In this document: piece by piece, positions 1-7,263 of the stretch
How the letters are laid out: each line of letters opens with the position of its first letter
Numbering within the stretch: position 1 is the first letter of the stretch
Origin: Nitratifractor sp.
GTDB lineage: Bacteria > Campylobacterota > Campylobacteria > Campylobacterales > Sulfurovaceae
Direction: 5' to 3'
Length of the DNA stretch: 9,008 nt
Assembly (NCBI GenBank): GCA_024762845.1
Contig: JANTGQ010000043.1
Span: 1 to 9,008 of the forward strand
The notes under the pieces: generated by a model
Databases searched by the model: none
What the model was told of the DNA's origin: nothing
The model's input: the letters and a program-made list of their open reading frames with translations, nothing else
Program-made: the position numbers and the translations under genes

Positions 1-1500
1 TCCCTCTATCTGCTCTAGTATACTGTAAACCTCTTGGAACTTAGTTTTATAATTTTGTACCAATCTATCTGAACCCTCACGGAGTTTGCTAATATGCTCC
101 CAAAGATTTGTATTATTAAACTCTATTGGCTTTATGACATCTATAACTTTTTGCCCATTGTAGTATAAAAAGTATAAGTTTTTATCAAAATGGACACCAA
201 TAGCTTTTTGACCAATTAAGTTATTTTCTGCAAGTACACTAAGCATTGAGCCTTCTCTTTGTTTAAATTTACGCACGCGATTATGGTTGCTTTGAATATT
301 CTCACCCTCTAAAACTCGCAATTCTCTACTCTCAACCGGCTCAAAAAGCCTCATTTTATCAATAATAGTTTGCTCATTCAATGGAACGACTGCCAAGTTG
401 TTGGCAATAGTCATAATATTTTTTTTATTTTGCACAGTTAATGGGAATACGACTCTCTCTCCTTTAACAAAGAGCTGTGTATCCTGGTTGATAAAGAGTG
501 TAGTATCTTTTTGTGGAGTTATTGGAATATCAAAATCGATTGAATAGTCTGCATCTTCATTTTCACTGCACTCTCTGTAGCAAATATAAGGTAACCCTAA
601 ATTTAAAAGCTCTTTTGCCAAAAGCATTGTAATGCCATCGTCAGCATACTTTACATATGCACTACTACCAAAGAGTGCTTTTAAGTCATCACTTTTTGTA
701 GATATTCTTAAAATTGGACGCTCAATACTTAGCAGGGCATTAAACTCCTGCGGTATTAACATTAGTTTAGAGTTGATTACATTTGCATCGCAAAAGAGAA
801 GTATTGAACCTTCTAAATCACTATCTTTAGTCGGTTTAAAAAATTTTCGATACCCATTAAGTGTTTTTGCCAAAAGCGTTTTATCTTTGTTTATAGCCTT
901 TGCAGCTACTTCAAAGAGTTGTTTGAAACTCCCTTTATCATTAGCGTAACGCTCACTTTTTTTGTCTTTCATTTTTAAGTTTATACCACACTCTAAACAA
1001 GAGACTAATGGGTAATTTTCTCTAAAAGGGTTCTTTTTTAACTCTTCTTCGCAACTAGGGCAGGGGCTTAAAAATTTAAAAGTAGTATTTTTTCTGCTAA
1101 ATGGATACTTCTCTAAAAATGGGTGTTGCCCACCACAACTATTGCAAGATGTAAATGGATAGTAGTATCGATTTGAGCTAATATCAAACATCTCTTTTTG
1201 GCAATTTGGGCATAAAGAGATGTTAAGAGGCAAGTTATCTTCTTCTATATTTTCTAGCTCAATAGGCTCATTTAAATAGTAGTGTTTACTTTTTCCTAAA
1301 AAGAGTGATGCCGGTAATAGTTGCTCCAACCCTAACAGAAATGCATCTAAATTCTCTTGCTCCTTTGGAGCTTCTATATATATCTTTTTACTTGATTGTG
1401 TAACTCTAGCATCAATTTTAGAGCTTTGAATATATGCTTTAATTAAATTCTTTATATACTGCTTTTGCGACTTAAACTCTATTTCAAATACAAAATACAT
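1..1500 (-). CDS. hydE: HydE, HypF-like [NiFe] hydrogenase accessory protein (partial, C-terminus beyond window)
   Basis: The minus-strand frame is open for 500 codons from the ATG at 1500 to the window edge, with no in-frame stop, so the C-terminus is missing. Residues 1-75 resemble the acylphosphatase-like N-domain of HypF in place and size but lack the GVGFR catalytic arginine motif. Residues 97-171 carry two HypF-type zinc fingers (C97/C100, C119/C122, C147/C150, C168/C171), with the YYYPFTSC signature typical of HypF. Residues of about 190-360 look like a degraded YrdC domain (LLSIERPILRIS near 250). Residues of about 430-460 (IGVHFDKNLYFLYYNG) could begin an actin-like domain, as in the C-terminal part of HypF. 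It sits 15 nt behind hydD with AAGGGA in front of its ATG. In Wolinella and Helicobacter, hydE ends the hydABCDE operon and is needed for hydrogenase activity. Its biochemical role is uncertain; it is unlikely to be a working HypF. Confidence 0.8.
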   Translation of the reverse strand, partial: MYFVFEIEFKSQKQYIKNLIKAYIQSSKIDARVTQSSKKIYIEAPKEQENLDAFLLGLEQLLPASLFLGKSKHYYLNEPIELENIEEDNLPLNISLCPNCQKEMFDISSNRYYYPFTSCNSCGGQHPFLEKYPFSRKNTTFKFLSPCPSCEEELKKNPFRENYPLVSCLECGINLKMKDKKSERYANDKGSFKQLFEVAAKAINKDKTLLAKTLNGYRKFFKPTKDSDLEGSILLFCDANVINSKLMLIPQEFNALLSIERPILRISTKSDDLKALFGSSAYVKYADDGITMLLAKELLNLGLPYICYRECSENEDADYSIDFDIPITPQKDTTLFINQDTQLFVKGERVVFPLTVQNKKNIMTIANNLAVVPLNEQTIIDKMRLFEPVESRELRVLEGENIQSNHNRVRKFKQREGSMLSVLAENNLIGQKAIGVHFDKNLYFLYYNGQKVIDVIKPIEFNNTNLWEHISKLREGSDRLVQNYKTKFQEVYSILEQIEG

Positions 1501-1515
1501 CTATTCCCTTAATTT

Positions 1516-2058
1516 TTAAAATCTTATATTTTTTGGATTAGCAACTTCTTCTATAACTTCATCAAAACTCTTAATATTACCGTTAGAGCTTAACTCTAAA
1601 CCATATCTTTGTAAAATGTTAAGCGTCTCTTCTAAAAGTATAGATAATCTCTTTTTAATAGTGTCGCTCAAACCATTTTTTACATCTATAATATTTTCTG
1701 GAGCTATTGTTAAAAATTCTATCTCGGCAATATCCTCTTTAATAGAGCAAATATCTACCATCATCGATATCTCTACCTCATTGGCAGTTTTTCTAATTTG
1801 ACTCAAACTTGCCATCTCTTGTGCAGAATATTTAACAATCTCTCCAACACTTTTCTCTTCAGAAGTGGTCGTTACTACTAATATTTTATCAAACTCCTGA
1901 TAGTAACTCATCAATCCAAACCCTAAAAGTGAACCGTCAACTATCTCTAAATTATCCGGAATATTATAGTTTGCTTCTATATATTTTGTAAGGTATGTGC
2001 CAACACCCTCATCGTAAAACATTATGTTGCCAACACCAATAAGTGCAATTTTCTCCAT
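1516..2058 (-). CDS. hydD: HydD, HyaD/HybD-family hydrogenase maturation peptidase (180 aa)
   Basis: This family removes the C-terminal tail of the [NiFe] large subunit after nickel insertion; HydB upstream carries such a tail, so HydB is the expected substrate. The N-terminus has the family motif GVGNIMFYDEGVG (residues 8-20), with E17 matching the nickel-binding Glu16 of E. coli HybD, and a VDG motif at 40-42. The second expected ligand (HybD Asp62) aligns with T63 in the stretch LVVTTT, and the third (HybD His93) aligns with N93 in TANEVEI, where AHE is usual. Two of three metal ligands therefore appear replaced (alignment by eye). The length fits the family. The gene lies 22 nt after hydC and 15 nt before hydE. 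No clear ribosome binding site precedes the ATG, so translation may depend on hydC. Family assignment is secure; catalytic competence is not. Confidence 0.88.
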   Translation of the reverse strand: MEKIALIGVGNIMFYDEGVGTYLTKYIEANYNIPDNLEIVDGSLLGFGLMSYYQEFDKILVVTTTSEEKSVGEIVKYSAQEMASLSQIRKTANEVEISMMVDICSIKEDIAEIEFLTIAPENIIDVKNGLSDTIKKRLSILLEETLNILQRYGLELSSNGNIKSFDEVIEEVANPKNIRF

Positions 2059-2080
2059 ATATTTTATGATAAAGAAGCTA

Positions 2081-2815
2081 TTACGCCTCTTTATCTTCCT
2101 TTACAAATTTTGTTCCACCAAATACAATAGCTATGTCACCCTCTTGCCAGTATATTGTTCTCCAAACTTGGTAGTAGATATGAATAACGACCCAAGTAAT
2201 AATAAACCACATAATATAATGGTGCATAATTCTTACATCCATTAATGTTGCCGGTCCTGTTCCGCCAACTATTGCGTGGCTAAATGGAATTGTCCAGTCA
2301 GTTACTAAGTGTAGCATTGCAGGCCACCACGAACCAATACTACTCTCTCCGCTCTCAAGACCATGCACATAGAGCTGTAGACCACTAAAGAGCATCCACG
2401 CAAGAAGTAGATGAAAAATTGCAAAATAGACTGCATTAAAGCTATCTAAATGGCTACTGTCAAAATCTTTTTTTCTATTAAGCGTTATAAGATTCATAAG
2501 TACTGCCAAAAACTCTTTTATATTTTTGCCAGTAGGTATTACTTTTTTATACGGTTTTTCAAATCTTGAAAAGAAGTAAAGATATGCTACTATAATCGAT
2601 GTAACATCAAAAATAATTGCAACTATAAAGTGTCCCCATCTATTCCAAGCCATAACATATTTATCTACTGCGCTCTCGGCAATAAGTGTTTGATAGTAGG
2701 GTTCAGCTATGTAAAGCCCCGTTACTATTGCTACAATCATCGAGAAAAAATTAGCCCAGTGGACTATCCGCATTGCGGGTGTCATTCGTTTTACTTTTTT
2801 ATATCCTTCTTTCAT
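2081..2815 (-). CDS. hydC: HydC, cytochrome b subunit of the group 1 [NiFe] hydrogenase (244 aa)
   Basis: This is the integral membrane di-haem cytochrome b that anchors the HydAB dimer and passes electrons from the small subunit to the quinone pool. Four hydrophobic helices are visible at about residues 20-36, 61-82, 126-148 and 195-216. Histidines suited to bind haem lie in or beside them: H19 (RIVHW), H62 (RWGHF), H135 and H198/H199/H212 in the last helix. The length is normal for the HyaC/HydC family. The start is set at the ATG at 2815, preceded by AAGGAG with a 6-nt gap. The frame also stays open to an upstream TTG at 2848, but that lies inside hydB and has no better signal. The gene begins 10 nt after the hydB stop, in the order hydA-hydB-hydC expected for group 1b-like operons. 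Confidence 0.93.
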   Translation of the reverse strand: MKEGYKKVKRMTPAMRIVHWANFFSMIVAIVTGLYIAEPYYQTLIAESAVDKYVMAWNRWGHFIVAIIFDVTSIIVAYLYFFSRFEKPYKKVIPTGKNIKEFLAVLMNLITLNRKKDFDSSHLDSFNAVYFAIFHLLLAWMLFSGLQLYVHGLESGESSIGSWWPAMLHLVTDWTIPFSHAIVGGTGPATLMDVRIMHHYIMWFIITWVVIHIYYQVWRTIYWQEGDIAIVFGGTKFVKEDKEA

Positions 2816-2821
2816 AACACT

Positions 2822-2827
2822 CTCCTT
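2822..2827 (-). promoter_or_regulatory. Ribosome binding site deciding the hydC start
   Basis: AAGGAG on the minus strand overlaps the hydB TAA stop (2826-2828) and sits 6 nt before the ATG at 2815. It supports the 244-residue HydC rather than an 11-residue longer form from TTG. Confidence 0.75.
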
Positions 2828-4589
2828 AGAATGCGCAAGTTGGGTCAACTTTGTAAACAGCTAACTCCTTACCCTTGGTATCTACTACATGCACAGCACA
2901 AGCAATACAAGGGTCGAAACTGTGAACCGTTCGAATAATCTCTAAAGGTTGTTCAGGGTCAGCAACTTTTGTACCGATTAGAGATGCTTCATAGGCTCCT
3001 AGCTCTCCTTTGGCATCTCTTGGACCTGCATTCCATGTAGATGGAACAACAGCTTGGTAGTTTGCTACTTTACCATCTTTAACAACCACCCAGTGACCCA
3101 GTGAACCTCTTGGTGCTTCTGCAAGACCCATCCCTTTTGTATCAACTGAAACTTTATCAAAGTCAAACTCGCTCCATGTGCTTAAATCTCCACTTGCAGC
3201 ATTCAGTGCTAACTCATCTACCCACCCCATCATGGTGTCAGCCATTAGCTCAGTCTCAATTGCACGAGCAGCAGTTCTACCAACAGTAGAGAAGAGTACC
3301 TCAATAGGAAGACCAGAGCGCTTCAAAAAGTTGCCAACATATTTTTTTATTTTTTCATCGCCACTAACATACCCTACAACCATACGAGCTAAAGGTCCTA
3401 CTTCTACCGGTTTACCATCATATCTTGGCGATTTAATCCAAGAGTATTTCTCTTCTGTTTTAAGATAGGAGTAACCATCTTCTTTTTTCTTTAAACCTGT
3501 ATATTTTGGAATTGTAGTTCCAACATATGGATGCTCTGGTTTTCCAGTACCTTCATACCAAGAGTGTGTTACATCTTCTGCAATTTTATTACTATCTACA
3601 GGATATATTTTGCTTAAATCTCCATTGAGTACAAGTCCTTTTGGAAATAAAAGCTTTGATTTATAAAAACCAGTGTCATCAAGTCTAAAATCTCCATATG
3701 TCATATAGCTTAATAAACCACCACCAGTTCCACCAACACCTTTATAGGTTGCATCTTTATCTGTGGCTTCATCTTTATACATTGTTCCAGCCATATAGAT
3801 ATCTGGAAGGTATGCACCTTTTACAAACTTTCTACTCTCTTCTAGAAGGTTTTTAAACAAGGCTATTCTTGCAGGGTTTTGAATATCCTGAACACAAGTT
3901 ACCCCACCAACAACAATAGATTGAGGGTGTGGGTTTTTACCACCAAAAATTGCCTGCATCTTAGCCATATCTCTTTGAATATCTAAAGCTTTGAGGTAGT
4001 GTGCCACACCGAGTAAGTTTTGCTCAGGTGTCAGTTTATAGTGTGGGTTCCCCCAGTAGCCATTACCAAATATTCCTAGACGCCCCTCTTTTACAAATTT
4101 AATAATTCTATCCTGTACAGCTTTAAACTCTGCCGCGCCAGATATTGCTGGTGTAGCGCCTGCCACCTCTGCCCATTTAACTGCCTCAGCTGCAGCCGCT
4201 TGTGGATCTGCTTTTGTTGCAGATACAACATCAACAAAATCAAGTGCATGTAGATGGTAAAAGTGCACCAAGTGGTCATGTAAATAGAGAGCACCCTGAA
4301 TTAAGTTTCTAACTATTCTTGCATTTTTGGGAATAGTTATTTTAAATGCATCTTCAACAGCTTCGATACTTCTTTGGTAGTGTGTTCCGGTACAGACACC
4401 ACAAATTCTCATAGCCATTAAACCGCAATCTCTAGGGTCACGACCCTTCATAATTGTCTCTATTCCTCTAAACATTGTAGAGGAGCTGTAAGCATCTGTT
4501 ATTTTATTGTTTTCATCAATAACTGCTTCTATTCTTAAGTGCCCTTCAATTCTTGTAATTGGGTCAACTATTATATGTTTTTTACTCAT
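2826..4589 (-). CDS. hydB: HydB, large (NiFe catalytic) subunit of membrane-bound uptake hydrogenase (587 aa)
   Basis: This subunit holds the NiFe(CN)2CO site and oxidises H2 at the outer face of the membrane, carried out through the Tat system together with HydA. The N-terminal motif is RICGVCTGTH (C63, C66, H70) and the C-terminal motif is DPCIACAVH (C561, C564, H567), giving all four cysteine ligands. RIEGHLRIE (13-21) and APRGSLGHW near the C-terminus are further family signatures. After H567 there is a 20-residue tail ending in DPTCAF, the peptide normally removed by a HydD-type peptidase. The length is typical for group 1 large subunits. Its ATG lies inside the last codons of hydA (8-bp overlap, ATGAGTAA), with AAGGAG upstream, so HydA and HydB are probably translationally coupled. 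Confidence 0.97.
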   Translation of the reverse strand: MSKKHIIVDPITRIEGHLRIEAVIDENNKITDAYSSSTMFRGIETIMKGRDPRDCGLMAMRICGVCTGTHYQRSIEAVEDAFKITIPKNARIVRNLIQGALYLHDHLVHFYHLHALDFVDVVSATKADPQAAAAEAVKWAEVAGATPAISGAAEFKAVQDRIIKFVKEGRLGIFGNGYWGNPHYKLTPEQNLLGVAHYLKALDIQRDMAKMQAIFGGKNPHPQSIVVGGVTCVQDIQNPARIALFKNLLEESRKFVKGAYLPDIYMAGTMYKDEATDKDATYKGVGGTGGGLLSYMTYGDFRLDDTGFYKSKLLFPKGLVLNGDLSKIYPVDSNKIAEDVTHSWYEGTGKPEHPYVGTTIPKYTGLKKKEDGYSYLKTEEKYSWIKSPRYDGKPVEVGPLARMVVGYVSGDEKIKKYVGNFLKRSGLPIEVLFSTVGRTAARAIETELMADTMMGWVDELALNAASGDLSTWSEFDFDKVSVDTKGMGLAEAPRGSLGHWVVVKDGKVANYQAVVPSTWNAGPRDAKGELGAYEASLIGTKVADPEQPLEIIRTVHSFDPCIACAVHVVDTKGKELAVYKVDPTCAF

Positions 4590-5817
4590 TTGTTTCTCCT
4601 TTTTTACCAGCTACTACACTTGCTGCCGCATGAATTCCAATACCAATACCTGCAGCGGTTAATAGACCAAGTCCAAATTGGTCTACAGTTTTTTCTACAC
4701 CACCTGTTGGTGCTTTTATGTTTGCATTTGCCATTGGGCGCTCATATGCATATTTATCCCAAAAGTCCGGTTCACTACACCCAATACATCCGCGACCCAC
4801 ACCGATTGGCCAGTTTACACCTTCGTTGTATCTTACAATTGAGCAGTTATTAAATGTCATAGGACCTTTACATCCCATTTTATAAAGACAGAAGTTATTT
4901 TTCGCTCCCGTATCTCCCCACTCCTCTACATACTCTCCTGCATCAAAGTGCGCTCTTCTTTCGCAGTTATCATGAATTCTATATCCAAATGCAAATTTAG
5001 GACGAAGCAGAGAGTCAAGCTCTGGAATTTGTCCTGTTAGTACATAGTGTAGTAGTACTCCTACCATATTTGCCGGGTTTGCCGGGCAAGCTGGAATATT
5101 AATAATTGGTTTTCCATTTACTACTTCCATAACACCCTTTGCATCTGTTGGGTTAGGTGCAGCTGCCGGGATACCGCCAAATGTTGCACAACTTCCAACT
5201 GCAACAACAGCTGCCGCATCATCAGATACTCTTTTTAAATGATCATAAAATGTTTCAGCTTTTGCACCAATTGTCCCAAATTGACCATCCATACCCATTG
5301 GTACTGACCCCTCTACAAAGAGAAGGTATTTCCCTTTAAAAGTTGCTATCGCATCTTCTAACTGCTTTTCAGCCTGATGACCAGAAGCAGCCATTAAAGT
5401 TTCCTGAAACTCCAAAGAGATAATATCTAAAATAATTTCATCGACTTTTGGTCCATCACTTCGTAAAAGAGCTTCTGAGTTCCCTGCACAATCTTGTAGC
5501 TCTATCCAAATTACTGGGACTCTGTTCATTAAAGTTGCTGCTTTGGCAACAAGTGGTGTAAAAGATGCCGGAAGCATTAGCATAGCAGTTGTTGCGCTTG
5601 CCCACTTTAAGAAATCTCTTCTGTTAACACCTTCATCTTCAAGAGCGCTTTCGATTTTTATTTTATTGCTTACAGGGGGCAACTCTTGCAAACTCTCTAA
5701 TCTTGTTTTACATTTTTCATAAAGATTTGCATAATATTGCTCCCCCTTATTTGTTTCTACTTTAGCACTCTTTGCTGTAAAGAGGCTCTTTATAGATTCT
5801 ATTCTTTCACTTGCCAT
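4582..5817 (-). CDS. hydA: HydA, Tat-exported small (Fe-S) subunit of membrane-bound uptake hydrogenase (411 aa)
   Basis: This subunit carries the three Fe-S clusters that relay electrons from the NiFe site to cytochrome b. A twin-arginine signal RRDFLKW starts at R66, followed by a hydrophobic stretch and a likely cleavage site after AKA (91-93). The 65 residues before the twin arginine are unusually long and polar; there is no other ATG in this region and AAGGAG lies 6 nt before the start. Cluster ligands by position: proximal C110, C210, C244, with N113 where a cysteine is usual (CAGN, not CxGC); distal H282, C285, C310, C316; medial C325, C344, C347, with P337 in the usual [3Fe-4S] place. 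The extra cysteines of O2-tolerant enzymes are absent. A C-terminal membrane helix (about 381-404) anchors the protein. It is the first gene of hydABCDE, behind the gap with two palindromes. Confidence 0.96.
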   Translation of the reverse strand: MASERIESIKSLFTAKSAKVETNKGEQYYANLYEKCKTRLESLQELPPVSNKIKIESALEDEGVNRRDFLKWASATTAMLMLPASFTPLVAKAATLMNRVPVIWIELQDCAGNSEALLRSDGPKVDEIILDIISLEFQETLMAASGHQAEKQLEDAIATFKGKYLLFVEGSVPMGMDGQFGTIGAKAETFYDHLKRVSDDAAAVVAVGSCATFGGIPAAAPNPTDAKGVMEVVNGKPIINIPACPANPANMVGVLLHYVLTGQIPELDSLLRPKFAFGYRIHDNCERRAHFDAGEYVEEWGDTGAKNNFCLYKMGCKGPMTFNNCSIVRYNEGVNWPIGVGRGCIGCSEPDFWDKYAYERPMANANIKAPTGGVEKTVDQFGLGLLTAAGIGIGIHAAASVVAGKKGETNE

Positions 5818-5836
5818 AATCTTCTCCTTTTAAAAA

Positions 5837-5852
5837 ATGAATAATCATTCAT
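5837..5852. promoter_or_regulatory. Palindromic operator-like site 1 (proximal to hydA)
   Basis: ATGAATAATCATTCAT is an inverted repeat with 6-bp perfect arms ATGAAT/ATTCAT around a 4-bp spacer. It lies 20-35 bp before the hydA ATG, just upstream of its ribosome binding site, where bound protein would block transcription. On the minus strand it reads TGAATGATTATTCAT, 14 of 15 bases identical to site 2. The TGAATGA half-site resembles boxes bound by TetR-family proteins (for example Bacillus FadR, recalled from memory), and a TetR gene is upstream. Binding itself is inferred. Confidence 0.6.
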
Positions 5853-5880
5853 ATATTACTGCAAAGGAGTTTAATAACTT

Positions 5881-5896
5881 ATGAATATTCATTCAA
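5881..5896. promoter_or_regulatory. Palindromic operator-like site 2 (distal to hydA)
   Basis: ATGAATATTCATTCAA contains the arms TGAAT/ATTCA around a 4-bp spacer, and also a perfect 12-bp palindrome ATGAATATTCAT (5881-5892). It repeats site 1 with one change over 15 bases, starting exactly 44 bp away (about four helical turns), so two dimers could bind on the same DNA face. It sits next to the putative -10 element at 5908-5913. Confidence 0.55.
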
Positions 5897-5907
5897 TTTA
5901 CTTATAT

Positions 5908-5913
5908 ATTATA
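5908..5913 (-). promoter_or_regulatory. Possible -10 element of the hydABCDE promoter
   Basis: The minus strand reads TATAAT here, a perfect sigma-70 -10 hexamer in an AT-rich stretch, about 90 nt before the hydA ATG. No good -35 is seen at the right distance; Campylobacterota promoters often lack one. Transcription would start near site 2 and run through site 1. An alternative is TTGAAT-17 bp-TAAACT (5897-5869), which would overlap site 2. The choice is uncertain. Confidence 0.3.
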
Positions 5914-5970
5914 AATTTTAGAAAGATGAGTAGAAAGTAAACAGGAGTAAAAATATCCTATTTGTATCAA

Positions 5971-7263
5971 TCAGTGCGTTGTACAAACAGAGCAAACATC
6001 AAAAGATTTAAAGACGAAAGAGGCCAGTTCATCGCTCTCTAAGCCAATCATAGCATTTGCTGCTACACCTCTTTTTTCTTCTACACTGTTGCTTAAATTC
6101 CACTGTGTAGGTGTTATAATTTCATATTTAGAGATAATCGACTCTTTAACTTTGACTCTATGAATCAAAGAGCCTCTAGCTGCCTCTACAGTGCCTACTC
6201 CACTGAAATCAGATGGCGTTGCTTTCGACTTAAGTGTGCAACTCTCTTGTGTTATATCTAGATTTTGCAAGAGCCCCTTAGTGTAATTTAAGAGTATTGC
6301 TACTTCATGCACTCGTGCATATATCCTAGTAATTAAAGAGTCTCTATATCTTTTACGCAAACTCATAATAATGGGCTCTTTATTGATAATTGCTCTAGCC
6401 ATTGGTCCAACTTCGTAAAATCTATTTTTGTATAGCGCGGCTTTTGCTTTAGTACCAGTTTGCTCTAACTCTTTTACAAACCTCTGGTCAATAGTAGATG
6501 TAGTTGTTGCAATCGATTTTGCACTCTTAAAAAAAGCAGATTCACCCAAAACAATGAATCTATCATAACTTTTCCCAATCTTTGCCAATTGATTATCTTC
6601 TAAAGTAAAGAGCAGTTTTCCAAAATCACCCCCTAGAGTTTTTAGTTGGCTTAGAGACTCTATAGATAAATACTCATCTAAATCCATTCCAATCAGAACC
6701 TTTTGGGTAAAACGAATTGCTTCATCTATTAGATTTTGAGCACTTATAATATCTATATATGTTGGGTCGCATGTAACTCCACCAGGTACAGCGTAGCTAG
6801 AGTGTGGCCATTGACCTGCAAAAATAGCTATTGCTTTTGTAACTGTGTTGGCAATATATGATGCTTTGAGTGCATAGTTATCATCTGGATCACTTTTTAG
6901 AACTCTGTTTAACTGCGGAAAAATTGTTAAGTAGAGCCACTTTATATGGTTTTGAACAAGTTCGCAACTTAACGTAAACTCTCTTATATCTTTTGCTTTT
7001 TTACTCAACTCAAAAGTAAAACCTGCATCCCTAAAACCACTCTCAAGAGCCCTTACGCTTGCAATTAAGTGCGCATGATTACAAATACCACAAACTCTTG
7101 GAGTAATAACTAATGCATCTCTAGGTGCTTTGCCTTTTAAAATCTCCTCAATACCCCGATAGAGATCAAATTTTATATCTACATCATCAATTTTTCCACT
7201 CTTAAAGCTAAACTCTAACTCTGCTTCACCCTCAATTTTCTCTATGAGTTTTTTAACTATCAT
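5971..7263 (-). CDS. Group 2-type cytoplasmic [NiFe] hydrogenase large subunit, no C-terminal processing peptide (430 aa)
   Basis: NiFe ligands are present in RVCGICNHAH (C58, C61, H65) and in the extreme C-terminal DVCSVCTTH (C424, C427, H430). The protein stops directly after H430, so there is no tail to cleave; reading past the TGA gives only two codons before TAG, so no tail is hidden by a stop. ARGSLIH near the C-terminus and KIEGEAEL at 9-16 are family signatures. At 430 residues it is shorter than most large subunits. The usual DPC is DVC here. Absence of the tail is known for H2-sensing HupV/HoxC proteins, which mature without a peptidase. The gene overlaps the small-subunit gene by 11 bp. 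It could be a sensor or a cytoplasmic uptake enzyme supplying low-potential electrons for the reductive TCA cycle, as proposed for Aquifex-type group 2 enzymes; the subgroup cannot be settled by eye. Confidence 0.9.
   Translation of the reverse strand: MIVKKLIEKIEGEAELEFSFKSGKIDDVDIKFDLYRGIEEILKGKAPRDALVITPRVCGICNHAHLIASVRALESGFRDAGFTFELSKKAKDIREFTLSCELVQNHIKWLYLTIFPQLNRVLKSDPDDNYALKASYIANTVTKAIAIFAGQWPHSSYAVPGGVTCDPTYIDIISAQNLIDEAIRFTQKVLIGMDLDEYLSIESLSQLKTLGGDFGKLLFTLEDNQLAKIGKSYDRFIVLGESAFFKSAKSIATTTSTIDQRFVKELEQTGTKAKAALYKNRFYEVGPMARAIINKEPIIMSLRKRYRDSLITRIYARVHEVAILLNYTKGLLQNLDITQESCTLKSKATPSDFSGVGTVEAARGSLIHRVKVKESIISKYEIITPTQWNLSNSVEEKRGVAANAMIGLESDELASFVFKSFDVCSVCTTH

Noticed and set aside
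632..949. Plus-strand open frames inside hydE and the other genes
   Set aside because: They are antisense shadows of well-supported minus-strand genes, with no family motifs or upstream signals of their own.
2816..2848. Longer HydC frame starting at TTG 2848
   Set aside because: It would overlap hydB by 23 bp without a good ribosome binding site; ATG 2815 has AAGGAG at the right distance and the family-like N-terminus.
5881..5940. A 19-codon plus-strand micro-ORF beginning in palindrome 2, with AAGGAG 11 nt upstream
   Set aside because: The ribosome site is too far away, the peptide is AT-rich and featureless, no plus-strand promoter is evident, and the sequence is better explained as an operator.
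5941..5970. A terminator between the group 2 hydrogenase operon and hydA
   Set aside because: Only a 4-bp AGGA/TCCT pairing is present; no stable hairpin with a U-run is visible, so some read-through into hydABCDE cannot be excluded.
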